Below are positions 10,482-22,201 of a DNA stretch of 64,000 nt, piece by piece (the first letter of the stretch is position 1; each line of letters starts with the position of its first letter). The position numbers and the translations under genes were made by a program. The DNA lies in assembly GCA_021464415.1 (NCBI GenBank), contig CM038470.1, forward strand, positions 36,946,099 to 37,010,098, read 5' to 3'. The notes under the pieces are model-generated. The model made no database searches, was not told where the DNA came from, and saw only the letters and a list, made by a program, of their open reading frames with translations. The stretch is from Lonicera japonica. Lineage: Eukaryota > Streptophyta > Magnoliopsida > Dipsacales > Caprifoliaceae.

Positions 10482-11760
10482 CTATTGATAATACTTCTTC
10501 AATCGGTCGAGGTTGACCGGTGAGTTTAGCTCTTGGCCATCAATGTCGGTAAAGAGAACAGAACCTCCGGATAGAATTTTAGTAACAATGTAAGGGCCTG
10601 TCCATTTTGGCGAGAATTTTCCTCGTGGGTCTCGAGCTGATTCACAAATTTCTTTGAGTACTAAGTCTCCAACTATGATGCTTCTAGCTCGAATTTTCTT
10701 ATTAAAGGCTTTTGCGACACGCTTTCGGTACCCTTGATGTTGATATGAAGCCTTCAATCGTTTTTCATCAATCATTGCCAATTCCTTATACCGAGCCTTT
10801 ATCCAATCACTTTCAATGACTTGGTTTTCCAAGATAACCCATAAAGAGGGTATTTCCATTTCCACTGGCAGAACCGCTTCCATTTCGTATGTGAGGGAGA
10901 AGGGTGTTGATCCCGTAGAAACCCTCTCAGTAGTATGATATCCCAGAGTGCGTATGGAAGTTTTTTGTGCCAATCTCTGCCGAATTTAACCATTTTACTA
11001 ATGATGTTTTTCAAATTCTTGTTAGCAGCCTCAATGGCCCCATTCGTTTGTGGGCGGTATGGAGAGGATTTGTGGCGTTTGATTCCATATTCCTCCATGA
11101 TCTCGTTGGCTTCACCCTCAAAATGCGTCCCATTATCGGATATTATCTCATGTGGTACCCCGTATCGGCATATGATGTTGTGTCGGATGAATCGAGCTAC
11201 CTTCTTAGCATTTAAATCTTTGTAAGATTCGGCTTCAACCCATTTGGTGAAGTAATCGATAGCCACCAGAATGTACTCATGCCCATTGCTTCCTTTTGGT
11301 GAGATCTTACCAATTATGTCGATACCCCAGATGGAAAACGGCCAAGGAGATGTTATAGGATACAACTCTTTTGGTAGGAGCTTTTGTGCCTTGGCGTATA
11401 TTTGGCATTGATGACACCCTTTGACATATTCAAAACAATCTTTCTGCATTGTCAACCAATAATACCCTTGACGAACTATCTTGCGTGCCAATGTATGACC
11501 GCTCATGCTTGGTCCGCACTCTCCACTATGGATTTGTTCCATCATTGCTCGGGACTGTTCCTCGTCGAGACACTGAAGATGTATACCATCGTCATTTCTT
11601 CGGTATAATTTTTCTGGACAAATGATAAATCGTGATACAAGTCGGCGAAGTGTGACCCGAGTAGCTTTGTCGATATTTGTTGGGTATTCATTGTGCTTAA
11701 GTAATTGCCAGATATCATAATACCAAACATTCTTGTCAACCTTATTTCCGCTTTCAACAT
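10482..11760 (-). pseudogene. Tat element integrase, frameshifted
   Basis: Integrase inserts the cDNA copy into the host chromosome. Two overlapping frames make up the domain. The upstream frame (10799-11545) holds the HHCC zinc domain (about H6, H17, C44, C47, with CHQCQIYAKAQK) and the catalytic triad, about D76 (WGIDIIG), D137 (ISDNGTHF) and E172 (QTNGAIEAANK). The downstream frame (10482-10973) carries the C-terminal domain, with KWTGPYIVTKI and a final LDRLKKYYQ. A one-base shift near 10945-10970 separates them. 11542-11760 encodes the linker from the second RNase H in another frame. The catalytic residues are intact although the frame is broken. Confidence 0.9.
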
Positions 11761-11833
11761 CGAGTGACAGGCAAAATACTGGATTAGTCCTCTTCTGAAT
11801 TTGGATCTGAATCTCTTCTTTTTCCCCCGGAAT

Positions 11834-12230
11834 TTAAATCATCGAGGCTAGAGTGGCCAATGCATCAGCAAAGTTATTCTGCGTTCTTGGGATATAGAAG
11901 AATTCAATACAATCAAATTTCTCAAAAGTTTCTTCCAGTTGGGCTAAAAAGGGTATAAGTTTTTCCTCTTTGATCTTCCACTTTTTCAGAATCTGATGAA
12001 TAATGAGGGCAGAGTCCCTAAATACCTGGATTTTATGAACCCCCCTTTGTAAAGCGATTTCTAACCCGTCGATACATGCCTCGTATTCCGCGATGTTGTT
12101 AGTACAGGGAAATTCCAAGCAGAAAGACATAGGGGCGTGGGTCTAATCTGGTGAAATCAAGAGGAACCCGATTCCATTTCCATTTCGATTGCAAGCACCA
12201 TCGAAGTACATTTTCCATTCATCATCCTTC
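11834..12230 (-). pseudogene. Second (archaeal-type) RNase H of Tat element
   Basis: Homologous to the extra RNase H that Tat/Ogre elements carry between the RT-linked RNase H and integrase. The N-terminal part (YFDGACNRNGNGIG at about 12165-12215) is in the reading frame shifted from 12157-13116. The rest (NNIAEYEACIDGLEIAL, VFRDSALIIHQI, and RTQNNFADALATLASMI at the end) is in 11834-12130. Acidic residues expected at the active site are visible in FDGA, AEYEA and FRDS. A stop just before the THAPMSF segment separates the halves. Its proposed role is extra RNA removal during reverse transcription. Confidence 0.85.
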
Positions 12231-13784
12231 GTAATCTCCATGTTACCCTCGTCGGGAATTCAAATTCCTGTTGTTCGGTGTCGATGATAGGGTTCCCAGC
12301 CATGTGATCAGCTATGACTTGTCCTTTAACAGCCTTTTGGGTTATGTACAAGATATCGAATTTTGATATCAAAAATACCCATTTAGCCATTCTGTTAGTC
12401 AGTACTGGTTTCTCGAACAAGTATTGCAAAGGATCCAGGCGTGAAATTAAGATTACAGAAAAAACCAACATGTAATGCCGCAGCTTTTGGGTGGCCCAAA
12501 CCAATGAAGCACATGATTTCTCTAACGGTGTGTAATTTCGTTCTCCTAGAGAAAGCTTTTTGCTGAGATAGTATATTGCTTGTTTGGTTCTCGTTTTCAG
12601 CAAATGGTGTGCTAACATTGCCCCTACCGACGAGTTATTAACTGACATATACAATATCAACAGAATGCCCACTTGGGGAGGTGCTAGGACTGGCGGGCTG
12701 GACAAATATTGTTTGATCTTATCAAACGCTTCTTGGCATTGCTCGTTCCATTGCCCGCCTGAATTCTTTTGAAGAAGCTTGAAAATTGGCTTACATGGTT
12801 GAGTCAAATGCGAAATGAATCTACTTATGAACTGCAATCTTCCCAGGAAACCCCGAATTTCCTTCTCAATTTTAGGAACTGGCATTTCTTGAATGGCCTT
12901 TATTTTTGACTGATCGACTTCGATTCCCTTTTTACTGACAATATATCCCAGCATTTTGCCTTTAGTGACACCAAATACACACTTTTGAGGATTCAAGCGC
13001 ATTTGAAACCGTATCAGCCTCTCAAAGAATGTACGAAGAGTTGGGACCTGGCTTTCTTGATCTAAGGATTTGATGATCATGTCATCAACGTATACTTCCA
13101 CTTCCTTATGGATCATATCGTGAAATAAAGTAGTTGCCGCTCATTGATATGTAGCCCCGACATTCTTTAACCTAAACGGCATGACAGTGTAGCAGTAAGT
13201 TCCCCAAGGCATGATGAAGGCCGTCTTTTCTTGATGATTCGGGTGCATTTTGATTTGATTATACCCGGCAAATCCATCGACAAATGATTTTAAGGTGTGA
13301 TTTGCGGTGTTGTCGACAATGAGATCGATATTTGGCAGCGGGAAATCATCTTTCGGATAAGCGGCATTCAGATTGTGATAATCAACACAAACCCTTACTT
13401 TGCCATTGGCTTTTGGTACCGGCACTATGTTGGCCAACCAAGTAGGGTATTCAACGACTCGTATGAACCCGACGTCCAATTGTTTTGTTACTTCTTTCTT
13501 TACTTTTAGGGACCATTCTGGTATTAATTTTCTCAATTTTTGCTTGACGGGTTTACATTCGGGTTTTGTGTGTACTTCATGCATCACAATGTTGGTATCC
13601 AAACCCGGCATGTCAACATCCAAGCAAAAACATTGACGAATTCTTTTAACAAATTTTCTAAATCCGTCTTTTCAACATTGTTTAACTCGGCCCCAATTTT
13701 TATTTCTTTTTTATCGTCCGTTGTTCCCAAATTTATTATGACCGTGTCCCCTTCAATGGGTTGTATTCTTTTCAAAACCTTCAC
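12157..13784 (-). pseudogene. Tat element reverse transcriptase and RNase H, broken
   Basis: Reverse transcriptase copies element RNA into DNA. 13141-13623 contains the fingers and palm entry (KANGKVRVCVDYHNLN, HQEKTAFIMPWG). A TGA at 13140 interrupts the frame, and 12157-13116 resumes with the catalytic YVDD (residues 9-12 of that frame), the connection (FLGRLQFISRFI) and an RNase H segment (AIYYLSKKLSLGERNYTPLEK). 13584-13784 supplies the protease-to-RT linker in another frame, so there is also a shift near 13610-13625. The catalytic YVDD is preserved; the lesions are frame and stop changes. Confidence 0.92.
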
Positions 13785-14145
13785 TTATATACAAATCTTC
13801 CTCGAAAAAGATTTCTAACCCCGGTTGCATTTTTCCTTCCTCATTTACCCATGGCTCTTGAAACCCACAATAAGGAAAGTTTTCACCCTCTTTCACGAAC
13901 CATCCATTCAACGATCTGTCAACAAATATGGTACTTTTTACTCAATTACCATCTCCCATATATCCTATCCCAGCAAGAGGACTCGGTTGTTGGTATGGTT
14001 CGATCATTTGTGCAATGCCGGCCTGATATTTTTCCAAACCAATCCCCGGTAAAAATTCCATTTTCCTCATCATCTTTACCAGTTACGTATTCATGGTTGA
14101 CATATCGTCAGGAGGCAGATACTTCACATTCTGAGTGGTAAGAGT
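13785..14145 (-). other. Degraded protease-to-RT linker
   Basis: No long frame survives on the minus strand. The stretch sits between the gag-protease frame and the RT linker, so it should have encoded the spacer of the pol polyprotein. No domain is recognised. Confidence 0.5.
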
Positions 14146-16173
14146 TTACACCTTTGGTTCATACGAAAATCCCCCAAGTTGGACGTATTGGCTTCCAATT
14201 CTCAATACAGGCGAGTTTTTGGGCACTATTGCTCTTTCGAGATCTCCCTTAATGACAGTGATATCCCCGTTAAAAGGTATCTTTATCTTTTGATGAAGGG
14301 AAGAAGGAAGTGCACCAACCTCATGTAACCAAACTCGTCCCAATAACAAATTGAAGCTCGACGAAATATCGATGACTTGAAATTCGATGGTAAATGTAGC
14401 CGGTCCCATTCTCATATCAATCATGACGGAACCCAATACCTCTCGCTTGGTATTATCATATGCTCGAACCGTAACCGGTGATTCTTCTAGCATGGTCAAA
14501 TCGATACCCAAACGGATCGCAATTTTCAACGGGCATACATTGATTATAGAACCATTATCCACGAGAACATATGGTATAGACATTCCACAGTCCACAACAG
14601 TAATATGCAAGGCTTGATTATGATCCCGACCGAGTGCTGATAAATCTTCATCAGAGAATCTGAGAACCTGTTTTTGCACCCCCTTCGAGGCGATCATTGC
14701 TGTTAATTCGTTCGTGGTAGCTTCGAGAGGATCGATTGATTCATCTATCATTTTCATCAGTGCCGTACGGTGTGGCTTGGATGCCACCAAGAGTCCCCAG
14801 ATTAAAATTTGGGCTTGTGTTTTCTTTAATTGTTCCACCACATGCTCTTTTTTCGGGTCCTTCGCTGGTTCTTTGGGAGGAGTAGTAACAGTAGGTTGCT
14901 TGGTACTCGGTGGTTGGTAGACTCTCCCAGAGCGAGTCAATTGTTGGACCCATGTTGCTACCGGATCACTTGTTTCTTCAGGTGTTTCAACCAATGGTGG
15001 TGGCGCCTTCTTTTCGTCTTGTGAGACTTTGTTCCAGTCGAAGGCTATCATATTTATTTGCGATGGGTACTTGCTTTGATGGGTGCCCCTCTTTATTGCT
15101 TTTCCCCGGCTATACCCGAGCCCCTGCCGTCTCGGATTGTCTTTGAATTGTGGAAAGTGAGCGATTCCCTGGTTTCGCTTTCCAAGCCTGAGACCTGGTA
15201 TAAATTGCATTCGTTCCATCCAGCCCATAACTTTTGGACTAACCATCTCTTGTGATCGCAGGGTAAAGGTTTCATCGACACATAATCCTAGTAAGGTTTC
15301 ATCTTCGGTTTCCTTGGCAATTTTCTGGGATTTTGCAGGATTGTGTTTGATAACTGCGGGCAAAGGCTTTAGATAGCCAAATTTCAACACTCCAACGTTT
15401 TTCGCATCCAGGACGGGTTTAATAAAAAATACAAGATCTGGGAAATCAAAATCTTCCTCGATGGCATTAATTCGATGATTGTGAAGGGGATTTCTTGCGA
15501 CATTTGGAGCTGATGGATCAGGAATTCTTTTACTATCAATTAGGTTTTGAATAGCATGTCGCAGGGCCATGCAACTGTCGGTGGTGTGCCCGAACCCCTG
15601 ATGGTACTCGCAATGCTCATTCATATTCCAATGAGGCGGTATTTGTTGTGGTAACAGCTTTGGGTTCATGGGATATATAATCCCAGCTTCTTTCAATTGT
15701 TCAAAAACATTTCCCAAAGGTCCCGGTAGTTGCGAAAAGTGTCTATCTAGTGATCGATTTGGGTCGAATGCTCTGGGGTTGTTGTTGTTGTTACGATACC
15801 CCAGGGTAGAATAATTCCCAATGTTCTTCGCAAAGTTTTGATCATATGGGTTGTTGGAATATCCCCTACCATAGGACCCATAAGAGGTGACTTGATTGAT
15901 GGCTGAAGTAGAAGTCTTTTTGTATTGTGATGCGGACTTCTTGGTTTCAGCCTGCATGGCTAGCTCTTCCTCAATTTCATTGCCAACATGAAGCAAAGCC
16001 TTGAACCTGCGAAAGAATTGATGGCCCATTTGAGCTCGAATTTTTGGCTTTAAATTCTTAACAATTATTCCCAGTTGTTCTTCCTCATCGAGTCGTTCCA
16101 CCATTTGTGCTGCTAATTCCCTCCATCTTGTAACGAATTCGCTAAATCTCTCACTTTCCTTTTGCTTGGCCAT
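14146..16173 (-). pseudogene. Tat element gag C-terminus and aspartic protease
   Basis: A 675-codon open frame, the longest real coding segment in the window. It starts in the capsid region (KESERFSEFVTRWRELAAQM), then has a zinc-knuckle-like segment (CEYHQGFGHTTDSCMALR) near 15560-15620, a G-patch-like stretch (FKDNPRRQGLGYSRGKA), a Pro-rich hinge, and a retropepsin whose active site reads VLVDNGSIIN near 14549-14560 (about residue 537). Gag packages RNA and the protease cuts the polyprotein. The frame is open here, but the N-terminal gag lies in other frames (16219-17040), so it is not an intact gene. Confidence 0.88.
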
Positions 16174-16218
16174 TTCTAGATGTTTCCTTGTGACCTTGAG
16201 CTCTTTATTAGTCTTATA

Positions 16219-17040
16219 TTACGACACAAACTCTTGAACAATAGCGAACCGTGATCTGACACGGTGCTTCTCGAGGTTCAAAAACCAACTCTGGGCCAGT
16301 CCTGCCAGAGTGAGATAAAAGGAATTGGCCAATTCAGCCTCACCGATATCGTAAATCCTCATTGACCTGACATAGGATTTCAGGTGGAGTTCTGGTGGCG
16401 TAGTCCCTGTAAACTTCGGGATGGAAGGCATTTTGAAGCCCACCGGGTAACAAGCTTTAGGGTACAAGTTATAGCTTTGCATCTGGGTTAAGTCATTTGA
16501 ACTCTCGGCCATCTTTTGAGTAAGTACTTTTACTTGTTCCTTAAGCTCAGACAGATCTTTATCCCCCCCGATAGGTTTCCATTGGCGAGGGGCCTTCCCC
16601 TTGAATACTCATTGGCCTTCTCATTGGTTCATAATATGGGTCCCGATAAGGTTCATGGATTGGTTGCATCTGGGGAGGAGCTTGATTAGTTGGGTCCTGT
16701 TGTAATCAATTACCGACCGGATCATGCATGGCCTTTGGTTGGTTCAATTGTTCAAACGGTGGTGGTATTTCGGTGTGAACCGAGAGTGCAGGTGGTGGTG
16801 GTGGAATAACCGGAGTTTCCCTTGGTGGCTCTGTGTCATGCGCCCCTTGGCCAACTCGTCTAGCTTGGCACGAGTATTTTGATTGTCGGTTAAGAGCATG
16901 GCCATACTTTGACTCAAATTCATCAGCATCCGGCACATATCTTCGGGATTGAGTAACGAAACATTCCCATTTCCACTTGAGCTGGCTAAATTTAGATCAA
17001 CATTCAGAGACGGAGTGTGATGTAGCGGTTGACCCCCCAT
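16219..17040 (-). pseudogene. Tat element gag N-terminus, frameshifted
   Basis: Three pieces. 16744-17040 starts MGGQPLHHTPSLNVD and includes a helix with LLNPEDMCRMLMNLSQSMAMLL. An overlapping shifted piece continues as a Pro-rich segment (ETPVIPPPPPALS). 16219-16512 carries the capsid start (FKMPSIPKFTGTTPPELHLKSY, AQSWFLNLE). Stops around 16518-16700 and at 16216 break the frame before the segment at 14146-16173. Homology to plant Ty3/gypsy gag is clear from the order and from the FTG and WF motifs. Confidence 0.8.
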
Positions 17041-18264
17041 GGAATTATTCTAAGGCATCCCCTGGTTCGGGTAAAAAGGACCGGGCGACAGATCCGCTGC
17101 ATTATTGGATTGGTTGTTCACATCGGTTTGGCGTGTTCTGATCCATGTTTTTGGAAAAATCTGTTCTGACAAGTCGTCCGGTACTATCTCTTCCAGCCCA
17201 CGCAGAGGTCAGGGTGGAATGAATATCTGATGTGCTGAAAAAAGGACAAATTCGATCGCGCGCATTTCCTCGAAAAATAAAAATAATATATCATTTAGAA
17301 ATCGCCGGACCTTATCCAGAAATACATAGATCGGGACGACGCTAAGCACACAAAAAGTTTTTCTTTAGGTGAGATCGAAAACAGACCAACGGTGACAACT
17401 TGAGAGCCCCGTATAGAGGTAGGGTAGGAATAGAATTCCATGGGTTCCCTGACCGTCTATAGTTTTGGAAAATCATTTTGAAAAGAGTTTTCAGGAAAAT
17501 CTTTTGAAAGCACGGGAAGTTCTCTCCTTATGAGTTGCTTTATTCATGGAATCAGTGCTAGAAAAATTACGAAGATTCAGTCTTCGTGAATTTTTACGGC
17601 GAAGGTCGGGCAGCCTCCGGCCGTACCTGTCGGAATCACAATGGTATGAATGACAGGGCCTTTGCTGGTTTAGATTCTCACAACTGTCGGTCATTAAAAC
17701 CATGCAGAAAATCTTTGTGTTATAAGCTGACTCCCCTATATGCAAGCGTGGTTGAATAGGGTAAGGTTTAAGGCCCCCTCCTATTTGGCAGGTCTTACGA
17801 TATACCTCAAGAGCGCAGGTACATGTAAGGACCTTTTAATATACGTCCCGGGTACGTGAGTGTTCTCGTCACTTGATATACCTCGGTAAGTACTTGGCCA
17901 AGGAGAGTGGTCCCAGGCGCTTTTGGCTAGTGCAGACCCGCAAGTCTGCGGCCTAGTCACGACTTTGGTCCCGAGGTTAATAGGGTAAATTCACACTCGC
18001 GAAAATGCATGATAAGGCGTGAGTGCGTGAAAAATAACAATATAGCGGTTCATTATTGATCAATGCTTTATGATTTGTCGTGGTAATTTACACAATTTTA
18101 ATTATGAAAAAGATTTTCCTCACATAATTAACAAATAAAGGTATCAGGGTATCCACCTAGATCGCTTCTATGTTATCCTAAAACTAAGGCTTGCGACCCT
18201 ATATCTAATAAATAATAGGAATTAAATATATGATCCATTATATTAGAGCTTAATTCTCGACATC
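17041..18264 (-). other. Tat element 5' leader
   Basis: Untranslated leader between the primer site and gag. Only short frames are present, and none matches a known domain. No extra leader gene (as some Ogre elements have) can be supported. Confidence 0.6.
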
Positions 18265-18280
18265 CCCAGCGGAGTCGCCA
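18265..18280 (-). promoter_or_regulatory. Primer-binding site, tRNA-Arg type
   Basis: On the minus strand TGGCGACTCCGCTGGG begins three bases after the 5' LTR end. It is complementary to the 3' end of plant tRNA-Arg species ending CCCAGCGGAGTCG plus CCA. Such sites prime minus-strand DNA synthesis, and this type is common in Tat/Ogre elements. Confidence 0.85.
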
Positions 18281-18283
18281 CTG

Positions 18284-19700
18284 TGAGAATCCGGATCTCT
18301 GACCCGTCCTTCTCAGTTGTCTTGTTTTGGATGAAAACGTGTTTTGTATAGTCGCCAGTTTGTTTTACAAACAAAAGATCGTACGAAGGACAATTTGAAA
18401 ACAAATTATCTTTCATACGTTTAAAACAAGAGTTTAAAATATACTTTGCTAGGGTTCGGGAACTACGTTACGAATTGGGAAGGTGTTAGGCACCCAATCC
18501 GCCCTTTCGGTCTCTTAATGGATCATGTATTTAATTCCTATTTTAGATATATTGCAAGTAGTTTGAATAGTTTTCAGAATAGTCCTTTCTGGATAAATTC
18601 AATTTAAAACAGTATTTTTTGAAATCAGACTCGAGCTTTGCGAGCGCCTACATATTCATTCGTAGAATGAAATCAGAGTCTCGTAGTTCCATTTGTTTGG
18701 AAACTTTTTTTGTGTTTTTGTTTGTTTTGAAAACGTGTCAAAACAAATTTTAGATTTCTTGTAAAATTTAGAAAGGACTTGTTTTGAAAGCAATGAACTT
18801 CTTTGCAAGTTATCTAATTTTATGTATTAAAACTAGTATTTAAATACGGTATTGAAAATCAGAAAAGTTGTAGAAAGATATACCTGATGCGCTTGAAGAA
18901 GAAATGCGAACCTTGCCTTGATTGCCTTGCTTGCTTCCTTCTCTCTCTAGAACTTTCTCTCTCCAAAGCTTTCTCTCTCTAGAACTTCTCTCTCACTAAC
19001 TTTCTCTCACTAGAAATTCTCTAAAAGAAGACTCTCTAATGATTTTGACAGAATTTCACCTTACTAAAAACACTAGTGAGTGTTAATGATCCCAAATGAG
19101 ACCCCAAGGGTCCTATTTATAGGGAAATTTCCGCCAAAAACGCTCCAAAAGAACCCAACCGCAGGGGGTGGCCGCAGGTGGTGCGGTTGGGGCGTGCGGC
19201 TAGGTGCCAACCGCACGGCTGGCAAGTAGCCGTACGGTTGGTATGCACGGCTGGCTCACAAAAATGCATAGGAACACTCGGGTGAATCTCAATGCGTTGA
19301 TACTTGAATCAGAATATACCCTTTCTTGCACATGAATTTCGTCGTGTTTCAGGCGATGCAATCCATGATCGCCCCTTTCCTTTCGGCCAGGCGACACGAT
19401 ACATCAATCTTTTCCTCTTCCTACCCTCAGTGGCACATTACCCTCGGTGGTACACTACCCTCAGCGTATAGGATTCTCGGTGAATCGTGTAAGGAGTTTT
19501 GACATTTTGCTGAATCCAAATGATCATTGTGGCACATTTTGCTGAAAAGGCAACAAAGGTTATATTAGACTCCCAACGGGTCCGAAACTGGAGTCTTTCC
19601 TATCAGTCTTCTATATGCATGACGACTCAGGACTAAATGCAATATGCCCGTTTTATGAGAAAACGAGTATTCGCACACGAGTCGTGGATTGGGGTGTTCA
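18284..19700 (-). repeat. Tat element 5' LTR (right)
   Basis: 1417 bp, from TGAGAATCC to GGGGTGTTCA on the plus strand, so TGAACACCCC to GGATTCTCA in element orientation. A minus-strand TATAAATAG is at 19113-19121 (complement). A GC-rich 13-bp repeat block near 19160-19205 has about two units. This copy lacks the 114-bp tandem array that replaces the outer part of the left LTR. Confidence 0.85.
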
Positions 19701-21447
19701 CAAATATATAAATAATATACACGTGCCATTAAAGAATCCGAACATTAGAAAGAAGCATATTCGAATAGGGCATTCTCATATCAAATATACTCACCTATAT
19801 ATGTATATATGCCTATCCTTAAGTCTCCCTTTATTTACCAAAGGTCTAATTCAATACAAAAGGGGTTGTACACGTACTATTTTTATCACTAACCTATATA
19901 TATATATATATATATTAGGCAGATGGAATTAATAGCCAGAAAACCCACCTTAATTCAAAATGCACTATTATACGAATGCCATGAAACATATAAATACCAT
20001 TACTTGACTACATCTAAGCAATACTTGAACAACTCTAAAGAGAGAGTGTTAATGGTTTACTAAAACATCTCTTGTTTCCAAAGTGATAATTTTTCCATCA
20101 AAGTAATGATATTAAAAGGCTAAAGGCACTTGTATAATATCTACATCAATATCATAATACATACACATGATTCCTTCCATAAACTAAGGCTATATAACCT
20201 CAAGCAAGAACCATATACAATTACTAACTAAGCCTAAAATGCATATAGGAAGCTTTTGGTACATTTACAATATTGACCCCTCGACAACTCGGTAACACGG
20301 ATAGGAAGGTTATGTGTGTAGTTATGTTTCAAGGTACCAAGTTCACAGTAGGGCATGTCTGAGTTATGTTTAGCTCAATCACTCATTCTTAGTTCATAAA
20401 ATGATGCTCATAATCCCTAAGTTAAGTCTACGCACTTACGCACTAATGAACACTACCTAAGGCTTGTAATACTTCACACACACCTTATTTCTTTTACAAT
20501 AAATAAGATATAACAATAAGATCATAGAGAAATTAGCACAAACGTGCCTAGATGTCAAACCCAAATCCCATATATGAACATTAACCTCATTTATATGCAA
20601 AACTTTCGTATTTGGCTTAGAAAACTAAGATGTAATACATAATAATTGAAAGTAAGGTTAGATATTAGTGTTCCCACCTCATATAAGTCGCTAATCAAAG
20701 TTTTTAAATGCTAGATCAAGCTGCCGATGCCTTAATGTTGAAATCCCCAATTTTTGCTCTAAAAGCCCTAAAATGGTGGAATGATGTGGGGAAGAAGATG
20801 AAGATGGTGATGGAGGTTTGGTGTGGATTGAGGGACTCTAGAATAACCCTCTCTAACCCTCTTACATCTATCTTAAAGGAGCTTAAAGCATGGGGCCAAA
20901 AATGGAGGAGAAAGGAAGGAAGAAAGAAGAAGAAGAATGAACGGATGTGAGGGGAAATGGGTATAAAAATCTGTTGGGCACCCTCTGATCGATCAGAGGT
21001 GCTTCTGATCGATCAGATGTCACAAAATCTGAAGCTCCGCATTTTCGGTTAAAAACTTCACTTTTCGCGGCCTGTTTTGACCTTCGAAACGACTTCAAAT
21101 TGACTCAACCTCAACACAAAGTTTGTAGAGGGAAATGAGATGAAACCATGGCCGCAAATGGGGACTCATTTGGACTTTTTATTAGAAATTTATGGCCTTC
21201 CAAAGTTGGCCAAAAACTCATTTTGGCAAAAATTATATTTTTTGCCGAAAATTGCCAAATTCAACTGTGGCTTCCCAAATTACTTTCTAACCATGCACAC
21301 ATACTTAATAATATCAAAATGTCTTATTGGAAGTGATGGATCAAGTACGGAGGCCCCGGAACAAAAATTGACTCCTTAAACTGGCGTTTGGCCTGAAACA
21401 AGCTTTCAGAGAGGAAATGGCTCGGAAGTGAAATACGGGGTGTTACA
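19701..21447 (-). repeat. Solo-type gypsy LTR, 5' part (continues 1723-3014)
   Basis: Ends CGGGGTGTTACA, the reverse complement of the LTR start TGTAACACCC seen at 24285. Matches the first part of the 24285-27218 LTR in reverse: AGTGTTCCCACCT near 20670 against AGGTGGGAACACT near 25010. Two palindromes at 20982-20999 and 21004-21017 precede a T-rich TATA-like stretch in LTR orientation. A TA microsatellite is at 19895-19915. Small frames here are not genes. Confidence 0.75.
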
Positions 21448-22201
21448 CGTTACGTTAAGATATCCACTAGGTTGTGGGTGCATGAGCAATTCTCATAATC
21501 TACAAATATTAATTTTAATATACTAAGTGAGAAGCTTTGTAGGTTACAAATTGATGGATTTCATAATGAATTATAATCAAAGTGCAAAATAATAAGTACC
21601 GTGGCATTACTAACCTTAGGAAACGAATGGTATTAGTTAAGTAAAACCCATTAGATAGATTACCTCGCTACGCTATGAGATCATTGGGTATATTTATAGA
21701 CGGAATTAAGTGGTAGAACTAACGTGGTTGGATTAGGTAGCCTCCGGGTACCATGATGTATCCTAATGATTAGATTTAGCATATTGTGAGTGATTTGCAT
21801 TGCACTGTATTCATTATTAAAATTAAAAAATTATGTTTTATTACAATTCACACGCATGTTTGACTGAAATGTGTATTTTTCTATAAAACTTATATTAGTT
21901 CCCATTAAGCCTGGGTTTGGCTCATTCCCATTTTTCTAACATTTTTGCAAGTAAGATCTTGGGGAGGCACGTGTTATTATCATACTAGTTGCCTTTGATT
22001 GACCACAAACTGCATGGAAATCCTCGACTCTGAAGGACTTAGTTTTATACTCCACATACCATGTTTTTAGAAGTTATATTTGACAAGAAAAGTTCTTGAA
22101 AGTCATAATTTTTATACACTTGAACTTGCCATTGTGTACATCATCCGTGATTAACCAGGTCCTAGAGTTGTAAACATCATAACGGGGTTCGGGGCGTCAC
22201 A
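21448..22201 (+). repeat. Plus-strand LTR, 3' part
   Basis: Ends TTCGGGGCGTCACA, the family LTR terminus, and carries TAGTTCCCATTAAGCC...TTTGGCTCATTCC near 21896, the family motif near the LTR 3' end. No primer site follows, so it is a solo or truncated LTR. It is interrupted by the LTR ending at 21447. Confidence 0.65.

Larger units (their letters stand above)
3015..19700 (-). mobile_element. Tat/Ogre-type Ty3/gypsy retrotransposon, defective
   Basis: A 16.7-kb element in minus orientation. The outer sequences at 3015 and 18284 both begin TGAGAATCCGGATCTC, marking the LTR pair. Order on the minus strand is 5' LTR (18284-19700), tRNA-Arg-type primer site (18265-18280), leader, gag, protease, RT and RNase H, a second archaeal-type RNase H, integrase, and a very long 3' region with tandem repeats. 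The second RNase H, the primer site and the repeat-rich 3' region are hallmarks of the Tat lineage. Frameshifts and stops in gag and pol make it non-autonomous. It sits inside an older LTR (1723-3014 with 19701-21447). The flanking five bases (TATCA and CAAAT) do not match, so no target duplication survives. Confidence 0.88.
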
